DNA of 64,000 nt, taken from positions 124,001-188,000 of the forward strand of contig NZ_JAIUZY010000006.1 of assembly GCF_020171625.1 (NCBI RefSeq), written 5' to 3'. The notes below the pieces were generated by a model. That model worked only from the letters and a program-made list of their open reading frames with translations, had not been told where the DNA came from and made no database searches. The DNA comes from Salipiger bermudensis. GTDB taxonomy: Bacteria > Pseudomonadota > Alphaproteobacteria > Rhodobacterales > Rhodobacteraceae. Of the stretch, positions 17,950 through 26,869 are shown one piece after another (position 1 is the first letter of the stretch; every line of letters starts with the position of its first letter). The translations under genes were made by a program, and so were the position numbers.

Positions 17950-18761
17950 GTGCAGACATGCCCCTGCTGTTTAAAAAGACCGACGGGATAGCGGTGCTGA
18001 CGTTCAACCGGCCGCAGGCCCGGAACGCGATCAGCCCCGAGCTCGCCTGCCGTCTGGCCGATGCCTTCGCCGAGATCGCCGAGGACGCCTCGGTCCGAGT
18101 GGTGATCCTCACCGGGGCAGGCGACAAGGCGTTCTGCAGCGGCGGCGATCTCGCGCTGACCCTGCCGCTGATGACCGGCGCGCGCCAGCCCGAGACCCCG
18201 TGGGATCACCGCCTGCTGAATGAGCCGGAGGTCATGGACCGCTCGGCGCTGCGCGGGTTCGAGCTCAACAAGCCGGTGATCGCGGCGATCAACGGCCCCT
18301 GCATGGCGGGGGGGGTGGAGACGGTGCTGGCCACCGATATCCGCATCGCCGCCGAGCAGGCGACCTTCGCGCTGCCGGAAGTGCGGCGCGGGCTCATTCC
18401 CTTTGCCGGCTCGCTGGTGCGCCTGCCCCGGCAGATCCCGCAGTGCCTTGCGATGGAGATGTTGCTGACCGGCGAGGCGATCTCGGCGGAGCAGGCCCTC
18501 GCTGCCGGGATGATCAACCGCATCGTGCCGCAGGAAGAGCTGATGGAAGCCGCCTGGGAACTGGCCCGGCGCATCGCCGCCAACGGCCCCGTGGCGGTGC
18601 AGGAGGTGAAGCGCACCGTGCTCGCGGCAAGCGGCGTGACGCTCGAGGAGGGCTACCGGATGGAAGACGCGGCCAAGGCGCGGGTCATGGCCTCGGAGGA
18701 CGCGCGGGAGGGACCGCGCGCCTTCATGGAAAAGCGGCCCGCCGTGTTCCGGGGGGTCTGA
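17946..18761 (+). CDS. Enoyl-CoA hydratase/isomerase family protein
   Basis: 271-residue crotonase-fold enzyme. Seen: FNRPQARNAISPEL near residue 20, the oxyanion-hole segment GDKAFCSGGDLA near 60, and GPCMAGGVETVLATDIRIA near 115 with PEVRRGLIPFAG after it. The position of Glu in GGVET and in PEVRRG matches the two catalytic acids of hydratases reasonably, though the first is shifted. Translationally coupled to the ligase by an ATGA overlap and followed after 2 bases by the SDR. Expected to hydrate the enoyl-CoA made from the ligase product, or to cleave it as in feruloyl-CoA hydratase/lyase. No vanillin-type aldehyde dehydrogenase follows, so plain hydration is preferred. Confidence 0.85.
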   Translation: MSADMPLLFKKTDGIAVLTFNRPQARNAISPELACRLADAFAEIAEDASVRVVILTGAGDKAFCSGGDLALTLPLMTGARQPETPWDHRLLNEPEVMDRSALRGFELNKPVIAAINGPCMAGGVETVLATDIRIAAEQATFALPEVRRGLIPFAGSLVRLPRQIPQCLAMEMLLTGEAISAEQALAAGMINRIVPQEELMEAAWELARRIAANGPVAVQEVKRTVLAASGVTLEEGYRMEDAAKARVMASEDAREGPRAFMEKRPAVFRGV

Positions 18762-18763
18762 GC

Positions 18764-19666
18764 ATGTCGATCAGCCTTTCCGGACAGGTCTTCGTGGTCA
18801 CCGGCGCCGGTCGGGGCATCGGCCGCGCGATCGCCATGGCCCTCGTCGCCGCCGGTGCCGCGGTGGTGGTCAACGATGTCGATGCCGACACCGCAGAGGC
18901 CGTGGTCGCCGAGATCCAAGCCGCCGGTGGCACAGCCGCCAGCGCCGTCGCCGCCATCGGCGATACCGACGCCGCCGAGCTGTGCCTCGCCACGGCGCTC
19001 GACCGCTTCGGGCGCATCGACGGGCTGGTGGCCAATGCCGGCGTGCTGCGCGACGCCATCCTGTGGAAGGTGACGGACGAGGATTTCGACCTCGTGCTGC
19101 GCACCCATCTGCGCGGCGCGGTGACCTGCGGTCGGGCCGTGGCGCGCCATTTCCGCGAGCGCGGCGCCGGCGGGGCGATCATCCTCGTCTCCTCGCTCGC
19201 CGGGCAGCGCGGCAATGTCGGCCAGACCGCCTACGCCGCCGCCAAGGCCGGCGTCGCGGCGCTGGCCCGCACGTGGTCGATGGAGCTGTCGCGCGCCGGG
19301 GTCAGCGTCAACGCCATCGTGCCAACCGCGCTGACCCGCATGGTGGCGACGATCCCCGGCCTCGGAGAGGCGGTCGAGGCCGCCGAGCGCGGCGAGCCGA
19401 TCCCGCACCGTTTGCGCCACGAGCTCGGGCTCGGCACTGCCGAGGATGTCGCGCCGCTTGCGGTGTTCCTTGCCTCCGAGCAGGGCCGGACGATCACCGG
19501 CCAGTGCATCGGCATCGGCGGCGACCGGCTGTCGCTGTGGAGCCACCCGCAGGAGATCGCCCTCTGCCACAGGGACGGCGGCTGGAGCGCCGAGACCATC
19601 GCAGGGGCCTGGGACACAGAGCTCGCCCCGCACCGCCAATCGGTCGGGATCGCGCAGAAGACCTGA
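18764..19666 (+). CDS. SDR-family 3-hydroxyacyl-CoA dehydrogenase-like oxidoreductase
   Basis: 300-residue short-chain dehydrogenase. Seen: cofactor motif VTGAGRGIGRAIAMAL near residue 12, NDVDAD after the second strand (NAD preference), LVANAGVLRD near 90, catalytic Ser in ILVSSLAGQRG and YAAAKAG near 158-162. The LRD after NAG and the C-terminal ~50-residue tail after GIGGDRLSLWSHP resemble the 3-hydroxyacyl-CoA dehydrogenase part of type 2 multifunctional enzymes. It starts 2 bases after the hydratase stop, so the two consecutive beta-oxidation steps are co-expressed. Confidence 0.85.
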   Translation: MSISLSGQVFVVTGAGRGIGRAIAMALVAAGAAVVVNDVDADTAEAVVAEIQAAGGTAASAVAAIGDTDAAELCLATALDRFGRIDGLVANAGVLRDAILWKVTDEDFDLVLRTHLRGAVTCGRAVARHFRERGAGGAIILVSSLAGQRGNVGQTAYAAAKAGVAALARTWSMELSRAGVSVNAIVPTALTRMVATIPGLGEAVEAAERGEPIPHRLRHELGLGTAEDVAPLAVFLASEQGRTITGQCIGIGGDRLSLWSHPQEIALCHRDGGWSAETIAGAWDTELAPHRQSVGIAQKT

Positions 19667-19709
19667 TCCGGCCCTTGGCCGCACGAGAGTTTCAATGGGA
19701 GGAGAAACC

Positions 19710-20732
19710 ATGACCCCGAAGACCACCGCCACGTTCGTCGCCTGCACCGCGCTCGTCGCGCTCGCGGGCGGCGCGCAAGCCGACACCGCCCTGCGTCTGG
19801 CCCACTGGCTGCCGCCCAGCCATTCGCTGCAGACCACCGGCTTCGAGCCCTGGACGCAATCGATCTCGGAGGCCTCGGGCGGCAAGATCAGCTTCTCGAT
19901 TTTCCCGGCCCAGCAGCTCGGCTCGGCGACGGATCACTACGACCTCGCCCGCGACGGCATCGCTGACATCAGCTATGTCGCGCCGAGCTACCAGCCCGGT
20001 CGCTTCCCGATCATCTCGCTCGCCGAGCACCCGTTCATGGTGACCAATAGCATCGAGGGCTCTGCCGCCTTCAATGACTGGTACATGCAATACGCCGCGC
20101 AGGAGATGCCCGACGTGCACATCTGCATGGCCTTCATGCAGGACCCCGGCACGCTGCACACGGTCGAGCCGATGACCCTTCCGAGCGACCTGCAGGGCAA
20201 GAGCCTGCGCCCCGCCAACGCGGTCATGGGCTCGATGATCTCGCTGCTCGGCGGCGCCAGCGTTCAGGTTCCGGCGCCCGAGGCGCGCGAGGTCATCGCC
20301 CGCGGCGCCGCCGAAGGCATCACCTTCCCCTGGGACAGCGTCTACCTCTTCGGGATCGACAAGGAGACCAAGTTCCACGTCGATTTCCCGCTCTATACCA
20401 CCGTCTTCGTGATGGCGATGAACAAGGGCAGCTACGAGGCGATGCCCGAGGACGAGCGCGCGGTGATCGATGCGCATTGCACCTCGGAATGGGCGCAGAA
20501 AATCGGCTCTGGCTGGTCAGAGCAGGAGCAGTCCGGCCGGGTCAAGGCGATGGAGGACACCGCGCACACGGTCCACACGCCCACCGAGGAGGAACTCGCG
20601 GCGTGGCGCGAGGCCACCGCGCCGCTGATGGACGCCTGGCGCGAGGAGGTCTCGGCCAAGGGTCACGACGCCGCCGCCATCGAGGCCAGCTTCCGAGACC
20701 ACCTGAGCTCGGCCGACGCCCTGTTCGAATGA
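19710..20732 (+). CDS. TRAP transporter solute-binding protein (DctP family)
   Basis: 340 residues with a signal peptide cleaved after GGAQA. Mature protein starts DTALRLAHWLPPSHS, and shows the DctP pattern FSIFPAQQLGSATDHYDLARDG, then DLQGKSLRPANAVM and ITFPWDSVYLFG. The usual carboxylate-binding Arg is expected in the GKSLRPAN segment. Ribosome site GGGAGGAG. It delivers the substrate to the DctQM permease encoded next. The HWLPPSH opening occurs in binding proteins for aromatic or larger carboxylates, but I would not assign a ligand. Confidence 0.9.
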   Translation: MTPKTTATFVACTALVALAGGAQADTALRLAHWLPPSHSLQTTGFEPWTQSISEASGGKISFSIFPAQQLGSATDHYDLARDGIADISYVAPSYQPGRFPIISLAEHPFMVTNSIEGSAAFNDWYMQYAAQEMPDVHICMAFMQDPGTLHTVEPMTLPSDLQGKSLRPANAVMGSMISLLGGASVQVPAPEAREVIARGAAEGITFPWDSVYLFGIDKETKFHVDFPLYTTVFVMAMNKGSYEAMPEDERAVIDAHCTSEWAQKIGSGWSEQEQSGRVKAMEDTAHTVHTPTEEELAAWREATAPLMDAWREEVSAKGHDAAAIEASFRDHLSSADALFE

Positions 20733-20793
20733 CCTGCCCCCGCTCCGCGCGCAGAGCGCGGGGCGGCCCCCTCCCCTGCCCGGAGTTACGCCC

Positions 20794-21312
20794 ATGCCCG
20801 CCACGAGCGCCCTGATGCGCCGCACGGCCGCGGCGGTCGAGACGGTTGCCGCGCTCTGTCTCGCCGCGGTGACGATCATCGTCTTCGTCTCGGCCCTCGG
20901 CAGATACCTGTTCGCGACCCCGATCCCGGACGCCTTCGACCTCTCGCGCCTGCTGCTCGGCCTCGCGGTGGCCTGGGGCTATGCCGTGCTCGGCTTCCGC
21001 GGCGGCCATATCTGCGTCGACCTGCTGGTCGAGGCGCTGCCCGCGCGCCCGCGCCGGCTGGTCGAGGCGTTCGCGCAGGCGATGCTGCTGCTCTTCACGG
21101 CGCTGCTGGCGTGGAAGGTCTTCGGGCGTGTCGCCAGTGCCTTTGCCTCGCAGGAGGCGACCTTCGATCTGCGGCTGCCGACCTGGCCGCTGCTCGGGGC
21201 GATCTGGCTCGGGCTTGCGGTGGCGGTGCTGACCACCTTCGCCGGGCTGGTCCGGCTGCTGGCCGGGCAGAACCTGCACGATCTCGATCCCGAGGAGCAT
21301 GGCTATGAGTGA
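20794..21312 (+). CDS. TRAP transporter small permease (DctQ family)
   Basis: 172 residues with four membrane segments. Seen: VSALGRYLFATPIPDAFDLSRLLLG (Arg-Tyr after the first helix, then the amphipathic E/D-x-x-R segment) and GFRGGHICVDLLVEALP, matching the family RxGGHIxVDLL motif. It pairs with DctM, whose start lies inside its last codons (8-base overlap). Confidence 0.9.
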   Translation: MPATSALMRRTAAAVETVAALCLAAVTIIVFVSALGRYLFATPIPDAFDLSRLLLGLAVAWGYAVLGFRGGHICVDLLVEALPARPRRLVEAFAQAMLLLFTALLAWKVFGRVASAFASQEATFDLRLPTWPLLGAIWLGLAVAVLTTFAGLVRLLAGQNLHDLDPEEHGYE

Positions 21313-22600
21313 AGCCGATTTCGTCGCCGTCGCCGGCTTCGTGGCGCTGTTCGGGCTGATGGCCCTGCGCGTTCCGGTGGGCATCGCCATGGGGCTCGTC
21401 GGAGTGGGCGGATTCGCCCAGATCGCCGGCTGGGGCCCGGCCCTGAACCAGCTGGCGATCTCGCCGCTGCGCACGATCACCGATTACAACACCTCGCTGA
21501 TCCCGATGTTCATCCTGATGGGGGTGTTCGCCACCCGCTCGGGGATCTCGGGCGAGCTCTTCGGCGCGGCCCGGGCCTGGGTCGGCCACCTGAGGGGCGG
21601 GCTCGGCCTTGCCACCATCTCTGCCTGCTCCGGGTTCGCGGCGATCTCGGGCTCTTCGGTTGCGACCGCGGCCACGATGAGCCGCGTCGCCCTGCCCGAG
21701 ATGCGCCGCGCCGGTTACCGCGACGAGCTGGCGACCGGGGTCATCGCCTCGGGCGGGACGCTCGGCATCCTGATCCCGCCCTCGGTGGTTCTGGCGATCT
21801 ACGGCTACATCACGCAGCAGGACATCGGCACGCTGTTCATCGCCGGCGTGGTGCCGGGCCTTCTCGCGGTGGCGATGTATCTCGGGGTGGTGTGGCTGAT
21901 CGCCGGCAAGCAGGCCACGCGTGGCGCGCGCATGGATCTGCGCGCCCGCCTCGTCGCGCTGCGCGGCATCTGGGCCGTGGTGCTGCTGTTCGTCGCGGTG
22001 GTCGGCGGCATCTACGCCGGGGTCGTGACCCCGACCGAGGCCGCGGCGGCGGGCGCTTTCCTCACCGGGCTCATCGGGGTGCTGCGCGGCAAGCTCGGGC
22101 TGCGCGAGCTGCGCACCTGTCTGGTCGAGGCGCTGCGCACCGCCGTGTCGATCTACACCATCCTGATCGGCGCGATTCTGTTCAGCTATTTCCTCGCGAT
22201 CACACAGACGCCGCAGAAGATCACCGCCTGGCTCACCGGGCTCGATCTCGGCGCCTATCCGACGCTCGCGCTGATCCTGCTGTTCTTCCTCTTCATGGGC
22301 TGCATCCTCGATGCCATGGCGATGATCATCCTGCTGGTGCCGATCGTCTACCCGGTCGTCATGTCGCTCGGCTTCGATCCGATCTGGTTCGGCATCATCA
22401 TCGTCATGACGGTCGAGCTTGGCATGATCACCCCGCCCATCGGCATGAATGTCTACGTGATCAACGCGGTGATCCGCGACACTAAGCTCATCACGATCTT
22501 TCGTGGCGTGATGCCCTTCGTCGCCGTCGATCTCCTGCGGCTGGTGCTGCTCGCCGCGATCCCGGCGATCACGCTGTGGCTGCCGCAGACCATGAACTGA
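21305..22600 (+). CDS. TRAP transporter large permease (DctM family)
   Basis: 431 residues with about 12 membrane segments. Seen: FGLMALRVPVGIAMGLVG, IPMFILMGVFATRSG, CSGFAAISGSSVATAATMSRVALPEMRRAGY in pieces, IASGGTLGILIPPSVVLAIYG, TPTEAAAAGAF and ELGMITPPIGMNVYVINAV. Two ATGs occur at 21299 and 21305; the second has GAGGAG at the right distance. Last gene of the MarR-controlled operon. A 7-bp G+C hairpin (22620-22636) follows within 40 bases but has no T-run. Confidence 0.9.
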   Translation: MSEADFVAVAGFVALFGLMALRVPVGIAMGLVGVGGFAQIAGWGPALNQLAISPLRTITDYNTSLIPMFILMGVFATRSGISGELFGAARAWVGHLRGGLGLATISACSGFAAISGSSVATAATMSRVALPEMRRAGYRDELATGVIASGGTLGILIPPSVVLAIYGYITQQDIGTLFIAGVVPGLLAVAMYLGVVWLIAGKQATRGARMDLRARLVALRGIWAVVLLFVAVVGGIYAGVVTPTEAAAAGAFLTGLIGVLRGKLGLRELRTCLVEALRTAVSIYTILIGAILFSYFLAITQTPQKITAWLTGLDLGAYPTLALILLFFLFMGCILDAMAMIILLVPIVYPVVMSLGFDPIWFGIIIVMTVELGMITPPIGMNVYVINAVIRDTKLITIFRGVMPFVAVDLLRLVLLAAIPAITLWLPQTMN

Positions 22601-22796
22601 CCCGCCGGAGACGGGAGCGGGCGGCGATGCGCCGCCTGCCCCCGGCCTGCGCCGCTATGACATGCGCCGGATATGTTTCCCGCGCCGAACCGGGCGGTGC
22701 GAGGGCTGGCGTGTCTGCGCGGGTCCGTGGAGAGAATAGCGCTCTAAAGCGTGGGTTGACTGCCGCGACACGCTTGAGTGTCTGGCACCTGTTGGC

Positions 22797-23462
22797 TCAG
22801 GTCACGCCCCTGATCTGCAACTCGGCGACCTCGTGCGCCATCGCCTCTTGGGTCTCGGGGCGTTCATCCGGGCGCGGGCGGTACCAGATCGCCATCCAGT
22901 TGACGGCCCCGAGAATGCCCTTCACCGCAAGAGAGACATCGGCGGTCTCGCGCACGCTTCCGTCGGCCTGCCCTTCACGGAAGACCTGCACGAAAAGCTG
23001 TTCGAACTGGTGCCGGACATCCATCAACTCGTTGAGAATGACCCGCTGCTCGGGGGTGGTGGCGCTTAGCCTGTGCAGGTGCACGCCCTGCACGACGACA
23101 GCCTCGTAGGCGACATTCTGCATCATGGTCAGGGCGTGGGCCTCGACCATCCGCTGAAGCTTTTCGCGGCCCGTGCCGCCTGCGTCGATCGCGGCGGTCA
23201 CGGCATCCATCAGGCGCGTCATGCCCTCGCGATGAACCTCGAAGAAGAGGTCCGTCTTTGACCGGAAGTAGTGGTAGATCCGACCCTTCGTCGCGCCGAG
23301 ACGGCGGGCCACATCGTCGATGCTGGTGCCTTGGAAACCCATCTCGGTGAAGCAAAGCGCTGCGCAATCAAGGATTTCGACGACGCTTTCGACAAGGTTG
23401 CCCGACTCTTCGTGGCCGCGGATCCTTGATGCCCACTCGCGATGAATGCCTTCGTTCGCCAC
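22797..23462 (-). CDS. TetR-family regulator of the acyl-CoA regulon
   Basis: 221 residues. Seen: helix-turn-helix FQGTSIDDVARRLGATKGRIYHYFRSKTDLFFEV (recognition part TKGRIYHYF) near residues 44-77, the TetR hallmark; the C-terminal part resembles the ligand domain of PaaR/FadR-like TetR proteins (VKGILGAVNWMAIWYRP). GTG start with GGAGGG upstream. It is divergent from the MaoC-SDR-thioesterase-thiolase operon, and a perfect ACATACT-N4-AGTATGT palindrome lies between. The same palindrome recurs at 32806. Acyl-CoA is the usual inducer in this subgroup. Confidence 0.9.
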   Translation of the reverse strand: MANEGIHREWASRIRGHEESGNLVESVVEILDCAALCFTEMGFQGTSIDDVARRLGATKGRIYHYFRSKTDLFFEVHREGMTRLMDAVTAAIDAGGTGREKLQRMVEAHALTMMQNVAYEAVVVQGVHLHRLSATTPEQRVILNELMDVRHQFEQLFVQVFREGQADGSVRETADVSLAVKGILGAVNWMAIWYRPRPDERPETQEAMAHEVAELQIRGVT

Positions 23463-23574
23463 CCGGTGCCCTCCGGTGAGTTCTTGGTTTTTATGTCATC
23501 CAAGCCATAAAACGGATCGCGAAATCAAACAACAATCTTCGCATCTCGGATCAGGCCTGGACAGTGTGCGGATA

Positions 23575-23592
23575 ACATACTACGCAGTATGT
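23575..23592. promoter_or_regulatory. TetR-type operator, copy 1
   Basis: ACATACT-ACGC-AGTATGT, a perfect 7-bp inverted repeat with 4-base spacer, 39 bases before the MaoC start and 113 before tetR. A copy identical in both arms lies at 32806-32823. Confidence 0.8.
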
Positions 23593-23630
23593 CGTAGGTG
23601 TAAAGCCATGACTTCTCAAGGACACTCCCA

Positions 23631-24059
23631 ATGCATGATGCGGCCGCTTCGTTCGCTTCCGACTGGATCACGGTCGACCAGGGCATGGTCGACCGGTTCG
23701 CCGACACCATCGACGATCACCAGTTCATCCATGTCGACCCGGACCGCGCGAAGGCCGAAAGCGCCTATGGCGGCACCATCGTGCACGGGTTCTTCGTGCT
23801 CTCGCTTCTGACCGCCTTCACGCGCACTGCCCTGCCCCCCACGGGAGCCGGCGCCGTCGAGGTGAACTGCGGCTTCGACAAGGTGCGGTTCCTCGCGCCG
23901 GTGCCGGTCGGGTCCCGCCTGCGGGGCCGCTTCAGCGTGGCGGGTGAAACGGCGAAAGCCGGGGGCGTCCTGCGCAGCTACGCGGTCAGCGTCGAGATCG
24001 AGGGCGCGGATCGCCCGGCGCTTGCCGCGGACTGGCTGGTGCTGGTGGTCGACGGCTGA
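23631..24059 (+). CDS. MaoC-like hot-dog enoyl-CoA hydratase
   Basis: 142 residues, a single hot-dog domain. Seen: MVDRFADTIDDHQFIHVDPDRA and GGTIVHGFFVLSLL, which together contain the R-hydratase signature (D…H in DDHQFIHVD and the IVHG motif). The family hydrates trans-2-enoyl-CoA to (R)-3-hydroxyacyl-CoA. AAGGA ribosome site. It opens the TetR-controlled operon and precedes an MFE-2-type SDR that would oxidise the (R)-hydroxyacyl-CoA, so the pair makes stereochemical sense. Confidence 0.85.
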   Translation: MHDAAASFASDWITVDQGMVDRFADTIDDHQFIHVDPDRAKAESAYGGTIVHGFFVLSLLTAFTRTALPPTGAGAVEVNCGFDKVRFLAPVPVGSRLRGRFSVAGETAKAGGVLRSYAVSVEIEGADRPALAADWLVLVVDG

Positions 24060-24128
24060 GGCTGAAGGCGGCCGGACGCGGCCACAACTGGACATTCTCA
24101 AACGACAAACGGCTCGGAGGACATCGAC

Positions 24129-25046
24129 ATGCCGGTTTCATTCAAGGATCAAGTCGCGATCGTCACGGGTGCGGGCGGCGGTCTGGGCCGCTCTCACGCC
24201 CTGATGCTGGCGCGTCACGGTGCGGCGGTCGTGGTGAACGATTTCGGCGGCGGCCGGGACGGGAGCGGCGGCACCACCGAGGCCAGCGAGGCCGTGGTGC
24301 GCGAGATCACCGCCGAGGGCGGCCGGGCCATCGCCAATGCCGGCAACGTCACCTCCGAGGCCGACATGGCCGAGATGGTGGAGCAGACGCTGTCGGCGTT
24401 CGGGCGCATCGACGTGCTGATTAACAACGCCGGCATCCTGCGCGACAAGAGCTTCGCGAGGATGGAGATCGACGATTTCCGCCGCGTCGTCGATGTGCAC
24501 CTGCTGGGCACGGCGATTGCCACCAAGGCAGTCTGGGCCCAGATGCGCGAACAGGGCTATGGCCGCATCCTCGTCACCTCCTCGACCTCCGGCAGCTATG
24601 GCAACTTCGGCCAGGCGAATTACGGCGCCGCCAAGATGGGGGTGCTCGGGCTGATGAACGTGCTGCATTTCGAGGGCGCGAAATACGGCATCCACCTGAA
24701 CGCCATCCTTCCGACCGCGGCGACCCGGATGACCGGCGACATGATGGACCCGGCGATGCTCGACCTTCTGGCGCCGGAGCTCGTCTCGCCGGCGGCGGTC
24801 TGGCTCGTCAGCCGCGACGCGCCCTCGCGCACCGCCTTGCTGGCCGGGGCGGGCACCGTGGCCCGCCTGGCGCTGGTCGAAAGCCAGGGCGTATGCTTTG
24901 CCGGCACCGAGTTCACCCCCAGCACAGTCGGCGACCGCTTCGACGAGATCGCCAGTCTCGATGGCCAGATCGAGGTGATGGCAGGGCTCGACCATGTCGA
25001 CCGGATCATCGCCAACGCCCGCGCGGCGCTGGCCGCGGAGGGCTGA
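24129..25046 (+). CDS. MFE-2-type SDR, (R)-3-hydroxyacyl-CoA dehydrogenase-like
   Basis: 305 residues. Seen: VTGAGGGLGRSHALMLARHG near residue 12, the long insertion VVNDFGGGRDGSGG near 38 (a mark of peroxisomal-type multifunctional enzyme 2 dehydrogenases), LINNAGILRDKSFARM near 95, SSTSGSYGNFGQANYGAAKMG with catalytic Ser/Tyr/Lys, and NAILPTAATRMT. The C-terminal tail lacks the hydratase and SCP2 domains of MFE-2, which here are replaced by the separate MaoC gene upstream. GGAGG ribosome site. Probably oxidises the hydroxyacyl-CoA with NAD+. Confidence 0.9.
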   Translation: MPVSFKDQVAIVTGAGGGLGRSHALMLARHGAAVVVNDFGGGRDGSGGTTEASEAVVREITAEGGRAIANAGNVTSEADMAEMVEQTLSAFGRIDVLINNAGILRDKSFARMEIDDFRRVVDVHLLGTAIATKAVWAQMREQGYGRILVTSSTSGSYGNFGQANYGAAKMGVLGLMNVLHFEGAKYGIHLNAILPTAATRMTGDMMDPAMLDLLAPELVSPAAVWLVSRDAPSRTALLAGAGTVARLALVESQGVCFAGTEFTPSTVGDRFDEIASLDGQIEVMAGLDHVDRIIANARAALAAEG

Positions 25047-25050
25047 GCGC

Positions 25051-25539
25051 ATGTCCGAGCGTCTCGAGCCGCTGCCGCAGGACGCCTATGGCTGGCATTA
25101 CGCCACCGCGCCGCAATGGGCCGATTCCGATCTCTACGGCCACGTCAACAACGTGGCCTACCTGCGCTATTTCGATACCGCCATGAACATGGCCCTGCTC
25201 AACTACGACGCGCTCGACCTCTCGGCTTCGGGCGCCGGGCCGATCGGGCTCGTGGTGCGCAACGGGGCCCAGTTCTTTCGCGAGATCACCTTTCCCGCAA
25301 GTCTCAGCGTCGGGGTGCGGATCGAGGCCGTCGGACGCACCAGCCTGACCTGGGGCTTCGGTCTCTTCGATCTCGCGGCGGGGGCCTGTGCCGCGCGGGG
25401 GCAGTTCGTTCATGTCTATGTCGACCGCGCCACCCGCCGCCCGGTGCCGCTCACCCCGGCGCTGCGGGCCTGTGCCGACGCGCTGTTCCGCGATCCTGCG
25501 ACCGACCCCGCCACCGACAAAGAGGAGGCCCCGAAATGA
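25051..25539 (+). CDS. Hot-dog acyl-CoA thioesterase (4HBT family)
   Basis: 162 residues. Seen: [23 protein letters not shown], the 4HBT/YbgC-type active-site stretch with catalytic Asp and GHVNN, then a beta-sheet pattern ending [18 protein letters not shown]. It starts 4 bases after the SDR stop and its stop overlaps the thiolase start (ATGA). It may release CoA from a dead-end or final acyl-CoA. The C-terminal tail is rich in DPAT repeats and unstructured. Confidence 0.85.
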   Translation: MSERLEPLPQDAYGWHYATAPQWADSDLYGHVNNVAYLRYFDTAMNMALLNYDALDLSASGAGPIGLVVRNGAQFFREITFPASLSVGVRIEAVGRTSLTWGFGLFDLAAGACAARGQFVHVYVDRATRRPVPLTPALRACADALFRDPATDPATDKEEAPK

Positions 25540-26738
25540 GGGAAGCCGTCATCGTCTCGACCGCCCGCACTCCGATCGGAAAGGCCTATCGCGGCGCGTT
25601 TAACGCCACCACCGCGCCCCGGCTCATCGGCCATGCCATCGCGCACGCCGTCAGCCGCGCCGGGGTCGAGCCGGGTGAGATCGAGGATGTCGTCGTCGGG
25701 GCCGCCCTACAGCAGGGCACCACGCATATGAATATCGCGCGCACTGGTCTGCTGCGCGCGGGTCTGCCGGTGTCGGTGCCCGGCCAAAGCGTCGACCGGC
25801 AATGCGCCTCAGGACTGATGGCCATCGCCATCGCCGCCAAGCAGATCGTGGCGGACGGCATGACGGTGACCATCGGCGGCGGGGTCGAGCAGATCTCGCT
25901 GGTGCAGACCCCCGAGATGAACACCCGCCACTGGCAGGACCCGTGGCTGTCCGAGCATCTGCCCGCGACCTACATGTCGATGGTCGAAACCGCCGAGATC
26001 GTCGCGCGCGGTCATGGCGTCCGCCGCGAAGATCAGGATGCCTACGCCCTGCGCTCGCAGCAGTGCACCGCCGCGGCACAGGAGGCGGGCCGGTTCGATG
26101 ACGAGATCGTGCCGATCACCACGCTCATGCAGGTCACGGACCGGCAGAGCGGCGCCACCTCGATGCAGGAGGTGACGCTGAGCCGGGACGAGGGCAATCG
26201 TCCGGGAACCACGCTGGAGGGGCTCGCGGGACTGTCGCCGGTGTTCAGGGACGGCCAGCAGATCGCTGAGGGCGCGTATGTCACCGCGGGCAATGCTTCG
26301 CAGCTCTCCGACGGCGCCTCTGCCGCGGTGCTGATGGAGCGGGCCGAGGCCGAGCGTCGCGGGCTCGCCCCGCTGGGCCTCTATCGGGGCATCGCCGTCG
26401 CGGGCGTGTCGCCGGACGAGATGGGCATGGGCCCGGTGCCGGCGGTGCGCAAGCTGCTGGCAACGCACGGGCTGCGCGTCGAGGATATCGGCCTGTGGGA
26501 GCTGAACGAGGCCTTTGCCGCGCAGGTCCTGCCCTCGCGCGATCAGCTGGGCATTCCCGACGAGCTGCTCAACGTCAATGGCGGCGCGATCTCGATCGGG
26601 CATCCCTACGGCATGTCAGGCGCGCGGATGGTCGGGCACGCGCTGATCGAAGGCAAGCGGCGCGGCGCGCGCTATGTCGTCGTCACCATGTGCGTCGGCG
26701 GGGGCATGGGCGCGGCCGGGCTGTTCGAAGTGCTCTGA
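25536..26738 (+). CDS. Acetyl-CoA acyltransferase (thiolase)
   Basis: 400 residues, full-length degradative thiolase. Seen: [15 protein letters not shown] at the N-terminus, the nucleophile in [14 protein letters not shown] (Cys 90), [15 protein letters not shown] near 255, NEAFAAQV near 325, [17 protein letters not shown] with catalytic His near 355, and the second Cys in [13 protein letters not shown] near 386. It removes acetyl-CoA (or propionyl-CoA) from a 3-ketoacyl-CoA, completing the steps provided by the MaoC and SDR genes. ATGA overlap with the thioesterase gene. A strong terminator follows. Confidence 0.95.
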   Translation: MREAVIVSTARTPIGKAYRGAFNATTAPRLIGHAIAHAVSRAGVEPGEIEDVVVGAALQQGTTHMNIARTGLLRAGLPVSVPGQSVDRQCASGLMAIAIAAKQIVADGMTVTIGGGVEQISLVQTPEMNTRHWQDPWLSEHLPATYMSMVETAEIVARGHGVRREDQDAYALRSQQCTAAAQEAGRFDDEIVPITTLMQVTDRQSGATSMQEVTLSRDEGNRPGTTLEGLAGLSPVFRDGQQIAEGAYVTAGNASQLSDGASAAVLMERAEAERRGLAPLGLYRGIAVAGVSPDEMGMGPVPAVRKLLATHGLRVEDIGLWELNEAFAAQVLPSRDQLGIPDELLNVNGGAISIGHPYGMSGARMVGHALIEGKRRGARYVVVTMCVGGGMGAAGLFEVL

Positions 26739-26763
26739 CAGCCCATCCCGCCCACGAATCCAG

Positions 26764-26792
26764 ACGGCCGCCGGGTCCCCCGGCGGCCGTTT
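26764..26792 (+). terminator. Terminator after the thiolase operon
   Basis: Perfect 12-bp stem ACGGCCGCCGGG (26764-26775) pairing with 26779-26790, 3-base loop, then TTTG (26790-26793). It lies between two convergent genes and may serve both directions, though the T-run is on the plus strand. Confidence 0.8.
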
Positions 26793-26869
26793 GCTCTTGG
26801 AGGCCTTGGGCAGGGAAAAACCCGCCCGTGTCGCCACGCGCGGGTCTATTGGCCTCGCTATCGAGGGCC

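Noticed and set aside
16225-18761. Reading the MarR operon as a ferulate/coumarate pathway
   Set aside because: MarR, ligase and hydratase fit, but no vanillin-type dehydrogenase or demethylase is present and the hydratase has ordinary crotonase motifs, so no substrate name is given.
22620-22636. Hairpin after dctM as terminator
   Set aside because: Seven-base G+C stem but no T-run, so not listed as a terminator.
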